Positions 8,942 through 17,915 of a stretch of 64,000 bases of DNA are shown in pieces. Below the pieces are notes generated by a model. It was given only the letters and a program-made list of their open reading frames with translations. It did no database searches and was not told the DNA's origin. Positions within the stretch are counted from its first letter, which is position 1. Every line of letters begins with the position of its first letter. The DNA is from Sutcliffiella horikoshii. GTDB taxonomy: Bacteria; Bacillota; Bacilli; Bacillales; Bacillaceae_I. The DNA lies in the NCBI RefSeq assembly GCF_002157855.1, contig NZ_CP020880.1:1302001-1366000 (forward strand), in the 5' to 3' direction. The position numbers and the translations under genes were made by a program.

Positions 8942-9740
8942 ATCCATAATTAAAGAACATTCCAAAACATTTTATAAAGCCTTTATGCTCCTGCCAAAAG
9001 AGAAGAAGCAGGCTGTCTGGGCTGTATACGCGTTTTGCCGACAGGTGGACGATATAGTGGATGACGGAATGAATCCAAAAGAAGAACTTTTTGCATTTAA
9101 GGCGATGTTCGCTGATTTTCTAGAGGGGAAATTGCCCTCTGAAGATCCAATGTGGTTAGCTCTTCAGGATGTGTTCAATCGATATGAGATGGATGTTCAA
9201 TCTTTTCATGACATGATAGTTGGGCAAGAAATGGACTTATATAAAAAGTTGTATAATTCGGAGGAGGAAGTACTGCATTATTCCTACCATGTAGCAAGTA
9301 CCGTTGGATTGATGCTCCTTCCGATTCTTGCTCCAACAAATAAAGATATATTGCGAGAGGATGCGATTGCGCTAGGACAGGCGATGCAGATAACTAATAT
9401 TCTTCGGGATATTGGAGAGGATCTTGAGCGTGATAGAATCTACATTCCTATTGAAATGTTGGAAAAAGCCGGCTACTCATTGGATGACTTGAATAAACAT
9501 ATCGTGAATAACAAGTTCATATCGGTGTGGGAAGAGATGGCGAACAAAGCGGAAAGTCTTTATGAACAGGCGTTGAGTACGATTCATCTGTATCCGATGC
9601 ATTCGAGAACTCCTGTTAAGGGAGCGGCCTATTTATATCGGGCGATACTAGGTTCGATCCGCAAAAAGGGGTATTCCGTGTTCAAGACGAAGCACTATGT
9701 TACAAGTGAAGAAAAGCACCAGATCATTTCACAAATGTAA
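8907..9740 (+). CDS. crtM: Dehydrosqualene synthase CrtM (squalene/phytoene synthase family)
   Basis: 277 residues. It has both Asp-rich motifs of head-to-head prenyl synthases: DDIVDD near residue 47, and NILRDIGEDLERDR in the second half. It condenses two farnesyl diphosphates to dehydrosqualene, the first committed C30 carotenoid step. The start at 8907 overlaps crtN by 35 bases, with GGATGTG just upstream; an ATG four codons later is possible. B. subtilis has the lone homologue yisP at this map position, so the locus looks like a fuller version of that site. It is last in the operon. Confidence 0.9.
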   Translation: MNDLMKAYHHCESIIKEHSKTFYKAFMLLPKEKKQAVWAVYAFCRQVDDIVDDGMNPKEELFAFKAMFADFLEGKLPSEDPMWLALQDVFNRYEMDVQSFHDMIVGQEMDLYKKLYNSEEEVLHYSYHVASTVGLMLLPILAPTNKDILREDAIALGQAMQITNILRDIGEDLERDRIYIPIEMLEKAGYSLDDLNKHIVNNKFISVWEEMANKAESLYEQALSTIHLYPMHSRTPVKGAAYLYRAILGSIRKKGYSVFKTKHYVTSEEKHQIISQM

Positions 9741-9770
9741 AAACCACAGTCAAAGGGCTGTGGTTTTATT
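9741..9770 (+). terminator. Terminator of the crtNc-crtN-crtM operon
   Basis: AAACCACAG (9741-9749) pairs with CTGTGGTTT (9758-9766), followed by T-rich sequence. Confidence 0.8.
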
Positions 9771-9779
9771 TTGAGGATT

Positions 9780-9928
9780 AGAAAGTATATAGTTCGGTTG
9801 ATTTCCGTTCCAGGCGCTTCGCTTGCCTGCGGGCGGTCCGTGAGCCTCCTCAGGCAAGCCTTCTGGGGTCTCACCTGTCCCTTCCTCCCGCGGGCGTCTA
9901 CTACAATCAACAAAATGACTTCATTCAT
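9780..9928 (+). repeat. Dispersed ~160-bp repeat, copy B (internally deleted)
   Basis: The core begins at GTTGATTTCCGTTCC (about 9797) and ends at CAATCAAC (about 9912). About 12-14 bases around CGCGCCTTCCA, present in the other copies, are missing. It fills the gap between the convergent ends of crtM and the crtP-type gene. It is oriented like copies A, C, D and E. Confidence 0.9.
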
Positions 9929-9937
9929 TAACAGGCT

Positions 9938-11404
9938 TTATTTGTTTGCTTTACTTATGGCGTTGGCAACGTTTAGGCCGGATAGGGTAACCATTGGTGA
10001 GCCGCCGCCGGGGTGGGTGGAACCTCCGACAAAGTACAGATTGGCAATATCAGCGGATTTGTTCCTTGGACGGAAAAACGCATCTGTCTTACGATTGGAT
10101 GCCATCCCATATAAAGCTCCTCTAAAAGCGCCAAAAGAAGTCTTAATATCTTTTGGAGTAATAACCTTCTCAGCGAGAACATTCTCTTTCAACGATAACC
10201 CTCTTTTTGCCAGTGTTTCATATATAAGTTCCTTATAATCGATAGCATTTTCGTTATGAGGAGATGTTGCAGGTGCATTCACCAAAATGAACAGGTTGTC
10301 CCCATTTGGACTTTTCTCCTTTTCTGTAAAAGAAGAATTACTCAAGTAGATCGTGGGATCATTTGCATACGCTTTGTCCTGAAATAAACTGTTGAACTCT
10401 TGCTTGTAATCGCTAGAAAAATAGACAGTATGATGTAATAGTTCAGTATGTCTCTTATTCATTTCTGCAAGGACAACATAAGCAGAGATGGATGGTTCGA
10501 ATTTTGCCGCCTTTTTATCTGAAAAATGCGGCCTGTCTACTTCTTTAATCAGTTCTGGATATGCGACAAGTAGATCTGCATTCATGACAACCGTATCTGC
10601 AGGATACTTTTCTCCGTCTTCTGTTGATACAGAGACAGCCTGTTTGTTTTTCACTTCAATGCTGGTAACTTTGCAATTAGTATGGATTTTGACCCCAAGC
10701 TTTCTTGCAAGCTTCTCGAATCCTTCTGCAATCTTTGTGTTACCGCCTTTTGTATAATAGACTCCTTCGACAAGCTCCAAATAAGCGATGAGGCCAAATG
10801 TCGCAGGAGAGACATAGGGAGAGGAGCCGATATAGGTGGCATATCGGTCGAGTGCTTGGATAACAAAAGGGTTAGTGAAATACTTCCGGTGAAATCGATG
10901 CAAGGACTGTAACGGTCGCACTTTGCTGAAGGAATATCCTAAACCCGGGGAGAGATAATCCCCAGTTGAGGTAAAGGTCCTTCGGAAAAACTGACTTTCT
11001 CCCATCTTATACAAGCGTGTGACTTCCTCTAAATATGCAGGATAATTCTTGGCACCCACAGGATCAATCGTTGCGAGCTGCTCTACCATTTTCTCTTGAT
11101 CAGAACTGAAGTCAAAAACGGCCCCATCTGGTGAAAAATTACGAGTATGTGAATTAAGTTTAATAAATTCAACATACGAATCGGGATTTTCGCCTGTTTG
11201 AGAAATTACTTCCTTGAATACATCTGGCATTGTAATCGTATTTGGACCAAAATCAAAAGATGCCTCTCCTAATTGAACAGGCATCAGCTTTCCACCTAGG
11301 TGGTTGTTCTTTTCCAATAATGTAACATGGTAGCCTTTAGTAGCCAGGCTGATTGCTGCAGACAAACCACCAAGGCCTCCACCTATGACAACGACATTTT
11401 TCAT
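9938..11404 (-). CDS. crtP: Carotenoid oxidase of the CrtP/CrtNb type
   Basis: A 488-residue FAD oxidoreductase. It begins with VVIGGGLGGLSAA and has EKNNHLGGK at about residue 31; near the C-terminus it has RGALYG, YFVGGSTHPGGGSPMV and TLSG. These segments resemble S. aureus CrtP (diaponeurosporene oxidase), called CrtNb in bacilli, which oxidises a terminal methyl group to the aldehyde level. It is last in the minus-strand operon; its ATG overlaps the glycosyltransferase stop (ATGA), so the two are probably translationally coupled. It converges on crtM across repeat copy B. Confidence 0.82.
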   Translation of the reverse strand: MKNVVVIGGGLGGLSAAISLATKGYHVTLLEKNNHLGGKLMPVQLGEASFDFGPNTITMPDVFKEVISQTGENPDSYVEFIKLNSHTRNFSPDGAVFDFSSDQEKMVEQLATIDPVGAKNYPAYLEEVTRLYKMGESQFFRRTFTSTGDYLSPGLGYSFSKVRPLQSLHRFHRKYFTNPFVIQALDRYATYIGSSPYVSPATFGLIAYLELVEGVYYTKGGNTKIAEGFEKLARKLGVKIHTNCKVTSIEVKNKQAVSVSTEDGEKYPADTVVMNADLLVAYPELIKEVDRPHFSDKKAAKFEPSISAYVVLAEMNKRHTELLHHTVYFSSDYKQEFNSLFQDKAYANDPTIYLSNSSFTEKEKSPNGDNLFILVNAPATSPHNENAIDYKELIYETLAKRGLSLKENVLAEKVITPKDIKTSFGAFRGALYGMASNRKTDAFFRPRNKSADIANLYFVGGSTHPGGGSPMVTLSGLNVANAISKANK

Positions 11405-12510
11405 TTATAGGCACGACCCTTCCAAATATAATGTTGTTTTCTCCAAGATTTCCACATGGAAGCGTGCAGAATGACCAAGAATGCCAAGGCGCTTATGGGC
11501 ATAAAAAGAAATAAGTATGCTAGCTGTCCCGTCCGAAGATCAATATATAGCTTTTGCATCCATACTAGAAGCAGAGGCACCAAAAACCAAACTCCATAAA
11601 AAGGAGAGAGAAGTGCCAAGAAAAGAGGAGCAATATAAAACAAGCTGTAAAATAAAGTTAATCCCATTGCCATTAGAGGAGACTTTCCGATTCCAATATA
11701 AATATTTTTCAAAAAGCCATTCCAAACTTCTTGATTCGTTTCATACATATGACAGGTAACAAAAGGAGTGGCATTGATTAATTTCACTTGAAATCCGTGT
11801 TCTTTCATCACCCTTGCAAGATGAACATCTTCCACGATACTAGATTTAACCGAAAAATGACCTTCTATAAAATCATAGGCGCTTCTTTCAAAAAACATGA
11901 ATGCTCCGTGAGCGGCACTAGCAGGCTTATAGGAGCTGTAATTGGCCAGTGCAAGGGGAAGATGAAGCCAGATAACAAAATGTTGCATTGGTACCACTAG
12001 CTTACTTAACCAACTTGTAACTGGGAACCGCGGAAAACCCGTTACCAATCCAACTTTCTCATTCTGGAAAAAAGGAAGCATGCTTTCAATGGTATTCTTT
12101 TTCAATCTTGCATCGGCATCTAAAAATAACAAATAATCGCCGTTCGCTGCATGGGAAAGTTGATAGCAGGCATGCACTTTTCCTGCCCAGCCCTTTTTTA
12201 AGGGAGCGCCTTGCAGGATAGAGAAACGGCTATCTTTTTTAGTGGAATCTACCGCCAAGGAATATGTGGAGTCTGAAGAATGATCATCCAATAAGATAAA
12301 TTCTAAATTTGAGTATGTGAGTTTCTTGAAATTTTCTATTAACTGGAGGACGTTCCGTTCTTCATCCCGCATTGGTACAAGAATGGATACAAGCGGTGGT
12401 ATTGCGGATTTCATTGGTTTTGGATAGGCCGGATAAAACAAACCATTGATAATAATCCAGAGGAAAGACAAGAATAACCCGCCAGATAGGATGATAGTTA
12501 ATGACTCCAT
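11401..12510 (-). CDS. crtQ: Glycosyltransferase family 2, CrtQ-like
   Basis: 369 residues. There is an N-terminal membrane segment (2-22), then a GT-A domain (SILVPMRDEERNV, LLDDHSSDST and the DXD-like LFLDADARL), then about two to three C-terminal membrane helices (280-355). This is the layout of S. aureus CrtQ, which attaches glucose to the carotenoid carboxyl or hydroxyl end at the membrane. AAGGAGG eight bases before the ATG is an excellent ribosome site. It lies between the acyltransferase and the oxidase in one operon. The sugar and acceptor cannot be read from sequence. Confidence 0.85.
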   Translation of the reverse strand: MESLTIILSGGLFLSFLWIIINGLFYPAYPKPMKSAIPPLVSILVPMRDEERNVLQLIENFKKLTYSNLEFILLDDHSSDSTYSLAVDSTKKDSRFSILQGAPLKKGWAGKVHACYQLSHAANGDYLLFLDADARLKKNTIESMLPFFQNEKVGLVTGFPRFPVTSWLSKLVVPMQHFVIWLHLPLALANYSSYKPASAAHGAFMFFERSAYDFIEGHFSVKSSIVEDVHLARVMKEHGFQVKLINATPFVTCHMYETNQEVWNGFLKNIYIGIGKSPLMAMGLTLFYSLFYIAPLFLALLSPFYGVWFLVPLLLVWMQKLYIDLRTGQLAYLFLFMPISALAFLVILHASMWKSWRKQHYIWKGRAYK

Positions 12511-12538
12511 TACTGTTTTCCTCCTTCAAAGTCCAAAC

Positions 12539-13204
12539 TTATAGTAAAGATTGATAATGGCTTGTTGTTTGTTGTATTACATCCTGCTTCACTTTATCTA
12601 GCAGAATGGTATAGCGATCTTCTAATGATTGGTTTTTCTCTTTTGAAGAATTGCCTGTCAGTTGAGAAAAATAGACCGGATCTTCTACTTTAATATAAAC
12701 TTCAGGTTTGCGTTCACCAGTGAAAGTATAGTAAAGACAGACAGGTACAATCGGAATAGCGGTATTCTTAGTGATGTGCACGGCTCCTGGAAGGAAACCA
12801 AGCGGACGAATCTCGAGGTGTCGCTCATCTCCTTGTGGGAACAGCCACAAAGTTTTGCCGTCTTTTAATCTTTCTTTTGCATAATTCATAGAACGGACAA
12901 TGTCCTTAGGGTTGTCTCTGTTCACCGAAAATGCCCCGATTTTTCTAAAGAAGGGGAACTCTCGAATTCCTTTTTCGTGCATCATCACATAGCTCTCCTG
13001 TTTGGTGACAACTTGATTCAAATGGAAAACAACCAATGCGTCCCACCATGTGCTGTGATTGACAATATACAGGGCAGGGGACGGGGGAAGGCTTGCGTGC
13101 TCACCCTTGGCATAATAGATTCCTTTAAAATGAAATCGAAGGAAGCGTTTATTAAATTGGTGAAAAAAATAATCAAACCGTTTGCTTTTTTTTGCTGGAA
13201 TCAT
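12539..13204 (-). CDS. PlsC-type acyltransferase of the carotenoid operon
   Basis: 221 residues. The LPLAT motif I is NHSTWWD (HX4D), followed by FFRKIGAFSV and LFPQGDER, as in 1-acylglycerol-3-phosphate acyltransferases. In pigmented bacilli such a gene in the carotenoid cluster adds a fatty acyl group to the sugar, a job done in S. aureus by the unrelated CrtO. That role is inferred from neighbours; a phospholipid role cannot be excluded. AGGAGT lies seven bases before the ATG. It overlaps the upstream gene by 32 bases. Confidence 0.8.
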   Translation of the reverse strand: MIPAKKSKRFDYFFHQFNKRFLRFHFKGIYYAKGEHASLPPSPALYIVNHSTWWDALVVFHLNQVVTKQESYVMMHEKGIREFPFFRKIGAFSVNRDNPKDIVRSMNYAKERLKDGKTLWLFPQGDERHLEIRPLGFLPGAVHITKNTAIPIVPVCLYYTFTGERKPEVYIKVEDPVYFSQLTGNSSKEKNQSLEDRYTILLDKVKQDVIQQTTSHYQSLL

Positions 13205-13964
13205 GTAGGAACTCCTTTGATCTCAGTGTAGCCAAATATAATAATAGGGTTGGAATAATGGTCACCGTCAAAGCCAGATAAAGTTCGGCAGTTATGGCAA
13301 TCATACAGAACATACCGATCATCAAACCGTACAATACATACATATTCTTCTCCCAGTACTGATTTTCCTTTGGAGAAATATTTTTCGAAAGTAATAAAAT
13401 GACCATATGAAACAGGAAAGAAAGACCGAACCAACTGTAAAAATTAAACATAGGAATGTCGTAATAAAAGCTTGTTCCTTCCCAAATCCAATACTCTTTT
13501 GCAATAAAAGCAACAGGATCGATGATAAGATCGAGCACAACAGTGGCAAGAGCGGCAAGGGTTGCTTTTATGAGGATAGGTGCATTTGGAATCACCCTGT
13601 TTGCCAGGACATGGGACGTGGAAATGACCAATACCCATGCAAAGCCTATTGTGATAGGTACATCAAATAACTTTGGTCCGAAATAGGAATTATAATAATA
13701 GTCGCCAAAAAGAAAGCCGTATTTTACTCCAAAATGCTCAGCAGCCATTGCTGCAAAAAAGACGAGAAAAGTAAAGAAAAATCCAATAGAACGGTAATTT
13801 TTAATGAAATATATGGCTCCGAGGGTTCCGGCGGTAACGAGAAAAACGACATTCGCCCATTCCAGCCAAGGAGGCAAGAGATCAAAAGTCAATAACACAA
13901 CCCCGCATATGTACCATATGATAAAAAAACGGACAATCAATTTTTCCCACATGTTAATCTTCAA
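13173..13964 (-). CDS. cruF: CruF-like carotenoid 1,2-hydratase family membrane protein (DUF422)
   Basis: About 263 residues with roughly seven to eight hydrophobic helices. It contains the family's central EHFGVKYGFLFGDYYY and the following GPKLFDVPITIGFAW. CruF-type proteins add water across the terminal double bond of lycopene-like ends, giving a tertiary hydroxyl that is then glycosylated. It is first in the minus operon (hydratase, acyltransferase, glycosyltransferase, oxidase), which fits making the sugar acceptor. The start is uncertain: GAGGTG at 13971-13976 best serves the TTG at 13964; a GTG at 13973 overlaps that site and an ATG lies at 13952. Family is clear; substrate is inferred. 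Confidence 0.8.
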   Translation of the reverse strand: MKINMWEKLIVRFFIIWYICGVVLLTFDLLPPWLEWANVVFLVTAGTLGAIYFIKNYRSIGFFFTFLVFFAAMAAEHFGVKYGFLFGDYYYNSYFGPKLFDVPITIGFAWVLVISTSHVLANRVIPNAPILIKATLAALATVVLDLIIDPVAFIAKEYWIWEGTSFYYDIPMFNFYSWFGLSFLFHMVILLLSKNISPKENQYWEKNMYVLYGLMIGMFCMIAITAELYLALTVTIIPTLLLYLATLRSKEFLHDSSKKKQTV

Positions 13965-14029
13965 CAATATCACCTCTAGGAGGAATTATAGCATTATAGT
14001 TTAATGATTGTATAGGTTTTGTATACACG

Positions 14030-14068
14030 AAAAAGCGATTCAGTGGGCTTAGCCATGAATCGCTTTTT
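14030..14068 (-). terminator. Terminator of glnK-amt
   Basis: A 13-bp stem, AAAAAGCGATTCA (14030-14042) with TGAATCGCTTTTT (14056-14068). On the minus strand a U run follows the stem, downstream of amt. Confidence 0.8.
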
Positions 14069-14105
14069 GCTTTCTATTTATCATGATAGGCGAAGAAGGG
14101 ACGGT

Positions 14106-15485
14106 TTAAACTTCCTTGGCTTTACGTTTTTGTGTAGATCCGCCTAAATTGTTCAAGCGATGAACTAAACCGGTACCGAATTCTGGTGCAGAGCTATTAT
14201 CAGAAAAAACGGACTCTCTGAGTTCATATGCAGAAGAACCGTGTTCTGCAAAATCAAGCCCTGAAATCTCTTCTTCCTTCGTAACACGAATGCTAGTAAA
14301 GCGTGTAACAATGAAAAGGAATAAGCCAACAGAACCGATTGTCCATGCACTAACAGCAAGTATGCCGATTGCTTGAATGCCTAATTGGGAAACTCCGCCG
14401 CCGTAGAATAATCCGCTTGAAGTGGAGAATAAACCAACAGCAAGTGTTCCCCAAATGCCGCATACTCCATGAACCGCGATGGCGCCAACTGGATCATCAA
14501 TCTTTGCTTTACGATCGATGAAGGTAACTGCTTCTACTAGAAGAACCCCTGCAACCAATCCAATAATGATGGCACCAATTGGAGATACATCTCCAGTTCC
14601 TGCTGTAATACCAACTAACCCAGCCAGCGCACCGTTCAGCGTTAAGGAAGCATCAATACGCTGATAACGGAATTGGGTATAAAATGCAGAAGCCAGCACT
14701 CCAGCAGATGCAGATAGTAAGGTGGTCGTGATGACATGTGGAATCAACGAAGGATCTGCAGCCAACGTGCTACCGCCATTAAAACCAAACCAACCGAACC
14801 AAAGGATGAAAACACCAAGTGCTCCAAGTGGGATGTTGTGCCCAGCTATAACATTTACTTTGCCGTTTGTATATTTTCCAAGACGTGCCCCTAAGAATTT
14901 CACCGCAACAATAGCGCCAAGTGCACCAGTTAGATGGACGACTGTAGAGCCTGCAAAATCAGTAAATCCTAGCTCTGATAACCATCCGCCACCCCATACC
15001 CAATGACCGACAATTGGATAGATAAGTGCTGTCATTGCTACTGTTAATAGGATGTAACTAGATAGCTTCATGCGTTCTGCAACAGCACCGGAAATAATAG
15101 TCGCGCATGTTGCTGCGAACATTGCTTGGAATACGAAGAATCCAATTTGATCCTCATGACCAGTCAGGAAAAATCCGTCGAGTCCGGTGAATCCGCCGAT
15201 AGAACTGCCGAACATAAGGGCATAGCCAATAGCCAGATAAAGAACAGATGCAATGGAGATGGTGAGGAAGTTTTTCATTAAGATATTCAGTGCATTTTTA
15301 GAACGGGTAAATCCTGATTCCACCATCGCAAATCCTGCGTGCATAAAAAATACCAAAAGAGCGGCTACCATAATCCAAACCATATCAAGAGAGACGCTTA
15401 AACCTTCGACGGTTGGTGCTTGTGCGTGAGCTGTAGATCCGATCATTAATCCACCTGTAACTAGTAATCCAATTTTTTTCTTCAT
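14106..15485 (-). CDS. amt: Ammonium transporter Amt
   Basis: 459 residues with an N-terminal signal-like stretch (MKKKIGLLVTGGLMIGSTAH) and eleven family helices. Typical Amt segments are FFMHAGFAMVESGF, FQAMFAATCATIISG and the histidine-bearing HLTGALGA and AVHGVCGIWGTLAVG. The start at 15485 is preferred over an ATG three codons earlier, because AAAGG directly abuts the earlier one but lies about seven bases before this one. It carries ammonium across the membrane under nitrogen limitation. It lies 24 bases after glnK; PII regulates the channel. The gene order glnK-amt is the reverse of B. subtilis nrgA-nrgB. Confidence 0.93.
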   Translation of the reverse strand: MKKKIGLLVTGGLMIGSTAHAQAPTVEGLSVSLDMVWIMVAALLVFFMHAGFAMVESGFTRSKNALNILMKNFLTISIASVLYLAIGYALMFGSSIGGFTGLDGFFLTGHEDQIGFFVFQAMFAATCATIISGAVAERMKLSSYILLTVAMTALIYPIVGHWVWGGGWLSELGFTDFAGSTVVHLTGALGAIVAVKFLGARLGKYTNGKVNVIAGHNIPLGALGVFILWFGWFGFNGGSTLAADPSLIPHVITTTLLSASAGVLASAFYTQFRYQRIDASLTLNGALAGLVGITAGTGDVSPIGAIIIGLVAGVLLVEAVTFIDRKAKIDDPVGAIAVHGVCGIWGTLAVGLFSTSSGLFYGGGVSQLGIQAIGILAVSAWTIGSVGLFLFIVTRFTSIRVTKEEEISGLDFAEHGSSAYELRESVFSDNSSAPEFGTGLVHRLNNLGGSTQKRKAKEV

Positions 15486-15509
15486 ATTATTCATCCTTTC
15501 TTATTGAAA

Positions 15510-15854
15510 TTAAATGATGGCGAGCTTACCGTTTTCTCCTGTGCGGATTCGAATGGCATCTTCTACTGGATAGATAAATATTTTTCCATCCCCGACAGTA
15601 TTGGTAGAGCATACTTCTTGAATGATTTGGACAATTTCATCTACATATTCAGATTCCACAACCATTTCTACCTTTACCTTAGGAAGAAGTTTAATTTCGA
15701 ATGTGTTTCCTCTGAAAAGACCTTGTTGTCCCTTTTGTTGTCCACAACCTGCTACTTCTGAGACGGTTAACCCGTTGATTCCGACTTCTTCTAGCTTTTC
15801 GCGAAGCGCACGGAAGGTTTCGGGTCTGACGATGGCTTCCACTTTTTTCATCAT
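15510..15854 (-). CDS. glnK: PII signalling protein GlnK
   Basis: A 114-residue PII protein: the N-terminal KVEAIVRPETF, the T-loop region GCGQQKGQQGLFRG and the signature PVEDAIRIRTGENG are present. It senses 2-oxoglutarate and ATP/ADP and binds Amt. The positions usually Tyr in the T-loop are Phe (FRG, TF), so it lacks the tyrosine uridylylated in enterics, as expected where GlnD is absent. GGAGAG precedes the ATG. A GlnR/TnrA-type box lies 20 bases upstream. Confidence 0.92.
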   Translation of the reverse strand: MMKKVEAIVRPETFRALREKLEEVGINGLTVSEVAGCGQQKGQQGLFRGNTFEIKLLPKVKVEMVVESEYVDEIVQIIQEVCSTNTVGDGKIFIYPVEDAIRIRTGENGKLAII

Positions 15855-15873
15855 GATCTCTCCTTTAATTTAA

Positions 15874-15890
15874 TGTTATGTTTTCTAACA
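15874..15890 (-). promoter_or_regulatory. GlnR/TnrA box upstream of glnK
   Basis: TGTTA, seven bases, TAACA exactly fits TGTNA-N7-TNACA. It is only about 20 bases before the glnK start, which favours repression (GlnR) or a start site close to the gene; a second, activating box was not identified. Confidence 0.7.
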
Positions 15891-16012
15891 TCTGTAGTTA
15901 TGTTTTATATCATATTCTATAATTATGCAGTGTGCAAGAGGAATTATCAAAAAATTCAGTCGAAAGCGCTTACTAGTTTGTAAGGAAATCTTACATAGGA
16001 AAAAGGCATAAC

Positions 16013-16042
16013 AAAAAAGCCCTTCAAGTGAAGGACTTTTTA
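16013..16042 (-). terminator. Probable terminator of the MATE gene
   Basis: AAAAAAGCCCTTCA pairs with TGAAGGACTTTTT, with one mismatched position. On the minus strand it lies about 400 bases past the yisQ stop, so both repeats at 16049-16407 would be in the 3' untranslated region. Confidence 0.6.
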
Positions 16043-16048
16043 AAGACC

Positions 16049-16208
16049 AGAAAGCATATAACTCGGTTGATTTCCGTTCCAGGCGCTTCGCTTGCCTGCG
16101 GGCGGTCCGTGAGCCTCCTCGGCTGCGCCTCCGGGGTCTCACCTGTCCCTTCCTCCCGCGGGCGTCTGCGCGCCTTCCACTCCAATCAACAATGTGACCT
16201 CATTCATT
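16049..16208 (+). repeat. Dispersed ~160-bp repeat, copy C
   Basis: A full-length copy: AGAAAGCATATAACTCGG flank, core 16067-16190 and right flank TGACCTCATTCA. It is paired with the 128-bp inverted relative 72 bases to the right, the same arrangement as at 2565-2920. Confidence 0.9.
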
Positions 16209-16279
16209 GAAGGGATTTGGAAAAGAAATCTGACTGAGTTAACTGAAAAAGCATGAACATATGGTTTATGTAATTTTCA

Positions 16280-16407
16280 GCTGTGGATTGGAGCAAATGG
16301 CGAAGACTCCTGCGGGGGAGTAACGGTAGCTTGAGACCCCTGAAGCGTTGTGAGGAGGCTTAAGCACCGTCCCGCGGAAAGCGAAGCCATTTGCGGAAAG
16401 GAACAGC
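16280..16407 (-). repeat. 128-bp inverted partner repeat, copy 2
   Basis: The same length as the copy at 2793, with the same nested inverted ends (GCTGT/ACAGC and GCAAATGG/CCATTTGC). The spacer before it is also partly conserved (GAACATAT and GTAATTTT resemble the first locus), so the pair spread or arose as a unit. Confidence 0.85.
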
Positions 16408-16444
16408 AGCGCTAACCAATTACTTAATTTTTGATAAAGAAAAC

Positions 16445-17797
16445 TTATGATGCCTTATCGTGGACGAAGGATTTGGTTACCCATATGCGGGATTTCCAGC
16501 GATATAGCATGATAATGCCGCGCAACCACTCATCTAAAATCATCGCAATCCACACCCCGACTAAACCAAATCCAAAATGAATGCCAAGCACATAGGAAAC
16601 AGTAACACTAACACCCCACATAGATAAAATCCCGATATAAACAGGGAACCTGACATCCCCAGCAGCACGCAAAGCATTGATTACGACCAGGTTGAATGAA
16701 CGCCCCGGTTCCAATATCACGGTAAATAAAATCAGCGTACCTCCGAGTGCGATGATATCAGGGTTATCTGTAAAGAATCCCAAAAGAGTATCAGAGAAAA
16801 ACGCGATCGGAATAGCGGTCAAAATAGAAATCAAGATGGCGAGGCGTAAACTTTTAATACAGCGTTTATATGCTTCTTCTACTTTTCCAGCACCAATCTG
16901 ATGACCTATCATTATTTGCGTACCCTGACTGATAGCAACACTGAATAAGAAGATAAACATCATCAAACTTTGAGCATACACCTTAGTTGTCAATGCTTCT
17001 GTACCTATCATGACAATGAAATAGGTAATAACAATTTGGGAAGTATTATAGGATAAATGCTCTCCAGCTGATGGAATGCCTATTTTTAATAAATTTTTCA
17101 AATGGCTAACAGGCAGGCGGAACATCTTCTTAAATGGCAACGGTTCTTCAATTCTTTTAAATAGAAGAATAGTAATGACGATTAACCCTAAAGCCCGGCT
17201 TGTTACGGTGGATATCGCTACACCTTCCACGCCTAGGACAGGGATGCCGAACGGACCAAATATAAATAAATAGTTTCCGATAACATTAATGATATTCATT
17301 CCAATGGTTACATACATGGCATCTCTTGTGAACCCATAGCTTCTGATGGTGGCGCCCATCGTAATGACGAGAGCCTGAACAAAAGAGAAAATACCGACTA
17401 TTTTCAGATAAGAATCTGCCTCTGTTAAGAGTTCAGGAGGGAGGTCCATCAATAATAAAAGCTTGGAACTGAAAAGGAAAACCAACATACTGATGGCGAC
17501 GCTGAAAATGAGGTTTGCTCCGATAGAGACAACCGTAACTTCTGCCGCAATTTCTCTGTTCTTTGATCCAAGATACTGTGCAACAAGAATAGTCGTACCT
17601 GTTGCGATGAAACCAAACATGACAATCAGCATAAACAAGATTTGATTAGCAACACCGACGGCTGCGACGGAGTCATCAGAATATTGACTCAGCATTAATA
17701 TATCTGCATTCCCCATTAGCATGTGAAGAAGTACTTCAATAAATATTGGCCATGTTAAGGCAAAGAGGGTGAGTTTCTTTGTATTTGTTTCTTTCAT
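16445..17797 (-). CDS. yisQ: MATE family multidrug exporter (YisQ)
   Basis: 450 residues and twelve predicted helices in two related halves, as in MATE (MatE/MatE) proteins. The N-terminus LTLFALTWPIFIEVLLHMLMG and the middle IGIPSAGEHLSYN are typical. It exports cationic drugs or metabolites by sodium or proton antiport; the substrate is unknown. AAGGAGT lies six bases before the ATG. It diverges from an AraC regulator, as yisQ and yisR do in B. subtilis. Confidence 0.88.
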   Translation of the reverse strand: MKETNTKKLTLFALTWPIFIEVLLHMLMGNADILMLSQYSDDSVAAVGVANQILFMLIVMFGFIATGTTILVAQYLGSKNREIAAEVTVVSIGANLIFSVAISMLVFLFSSKLLLLMDLPPELLTEADSYLKIVGIFSFVQALVITMGATIRSYGFTRDAMYVTIGMNIINVIGNYLFIFGPFGIPVLGVEGVAISTVTSRALGLIVITILLFKRIEEPLPFKKMFRLPVSHLKNLLKIGIPSAGEHLSYNTSQIVITYFIVMIGTEALTTKVYAQSLMMFIFLFSVAISQGTQIMIGHQIGAGKVEEAYKRCIKSLRLAILISILTAIPIAFFSDTLLGFFTDNPDIIALGGTLILFTVILEPGRSFNLVVINALRAAGDVRFPVYIGILSMWGVSVTVSYVLGIHFGFGLVGVWIAMILDEWLRGIIMLYRWKSRIWVTKSFVHDKAS

Positions 17798-17915
17798 TTA
17801 ATTACTCCTTTTGATGATTCCGACATAAAACCATTCCTAGTTTAAACGCATTTGATTATAATAGAAAGAGATGATTTCGATACTTATTGGATTTTTACGA
17901 CTTGAGGTGTAAGGA

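Noticed and set aside
15959-15974. A cre-like site (GAAAGCGCTTAC) between glnK and the MATE terminator.
   Set aside because: Two mismatches at the most conserved ends and no promoter nearby.
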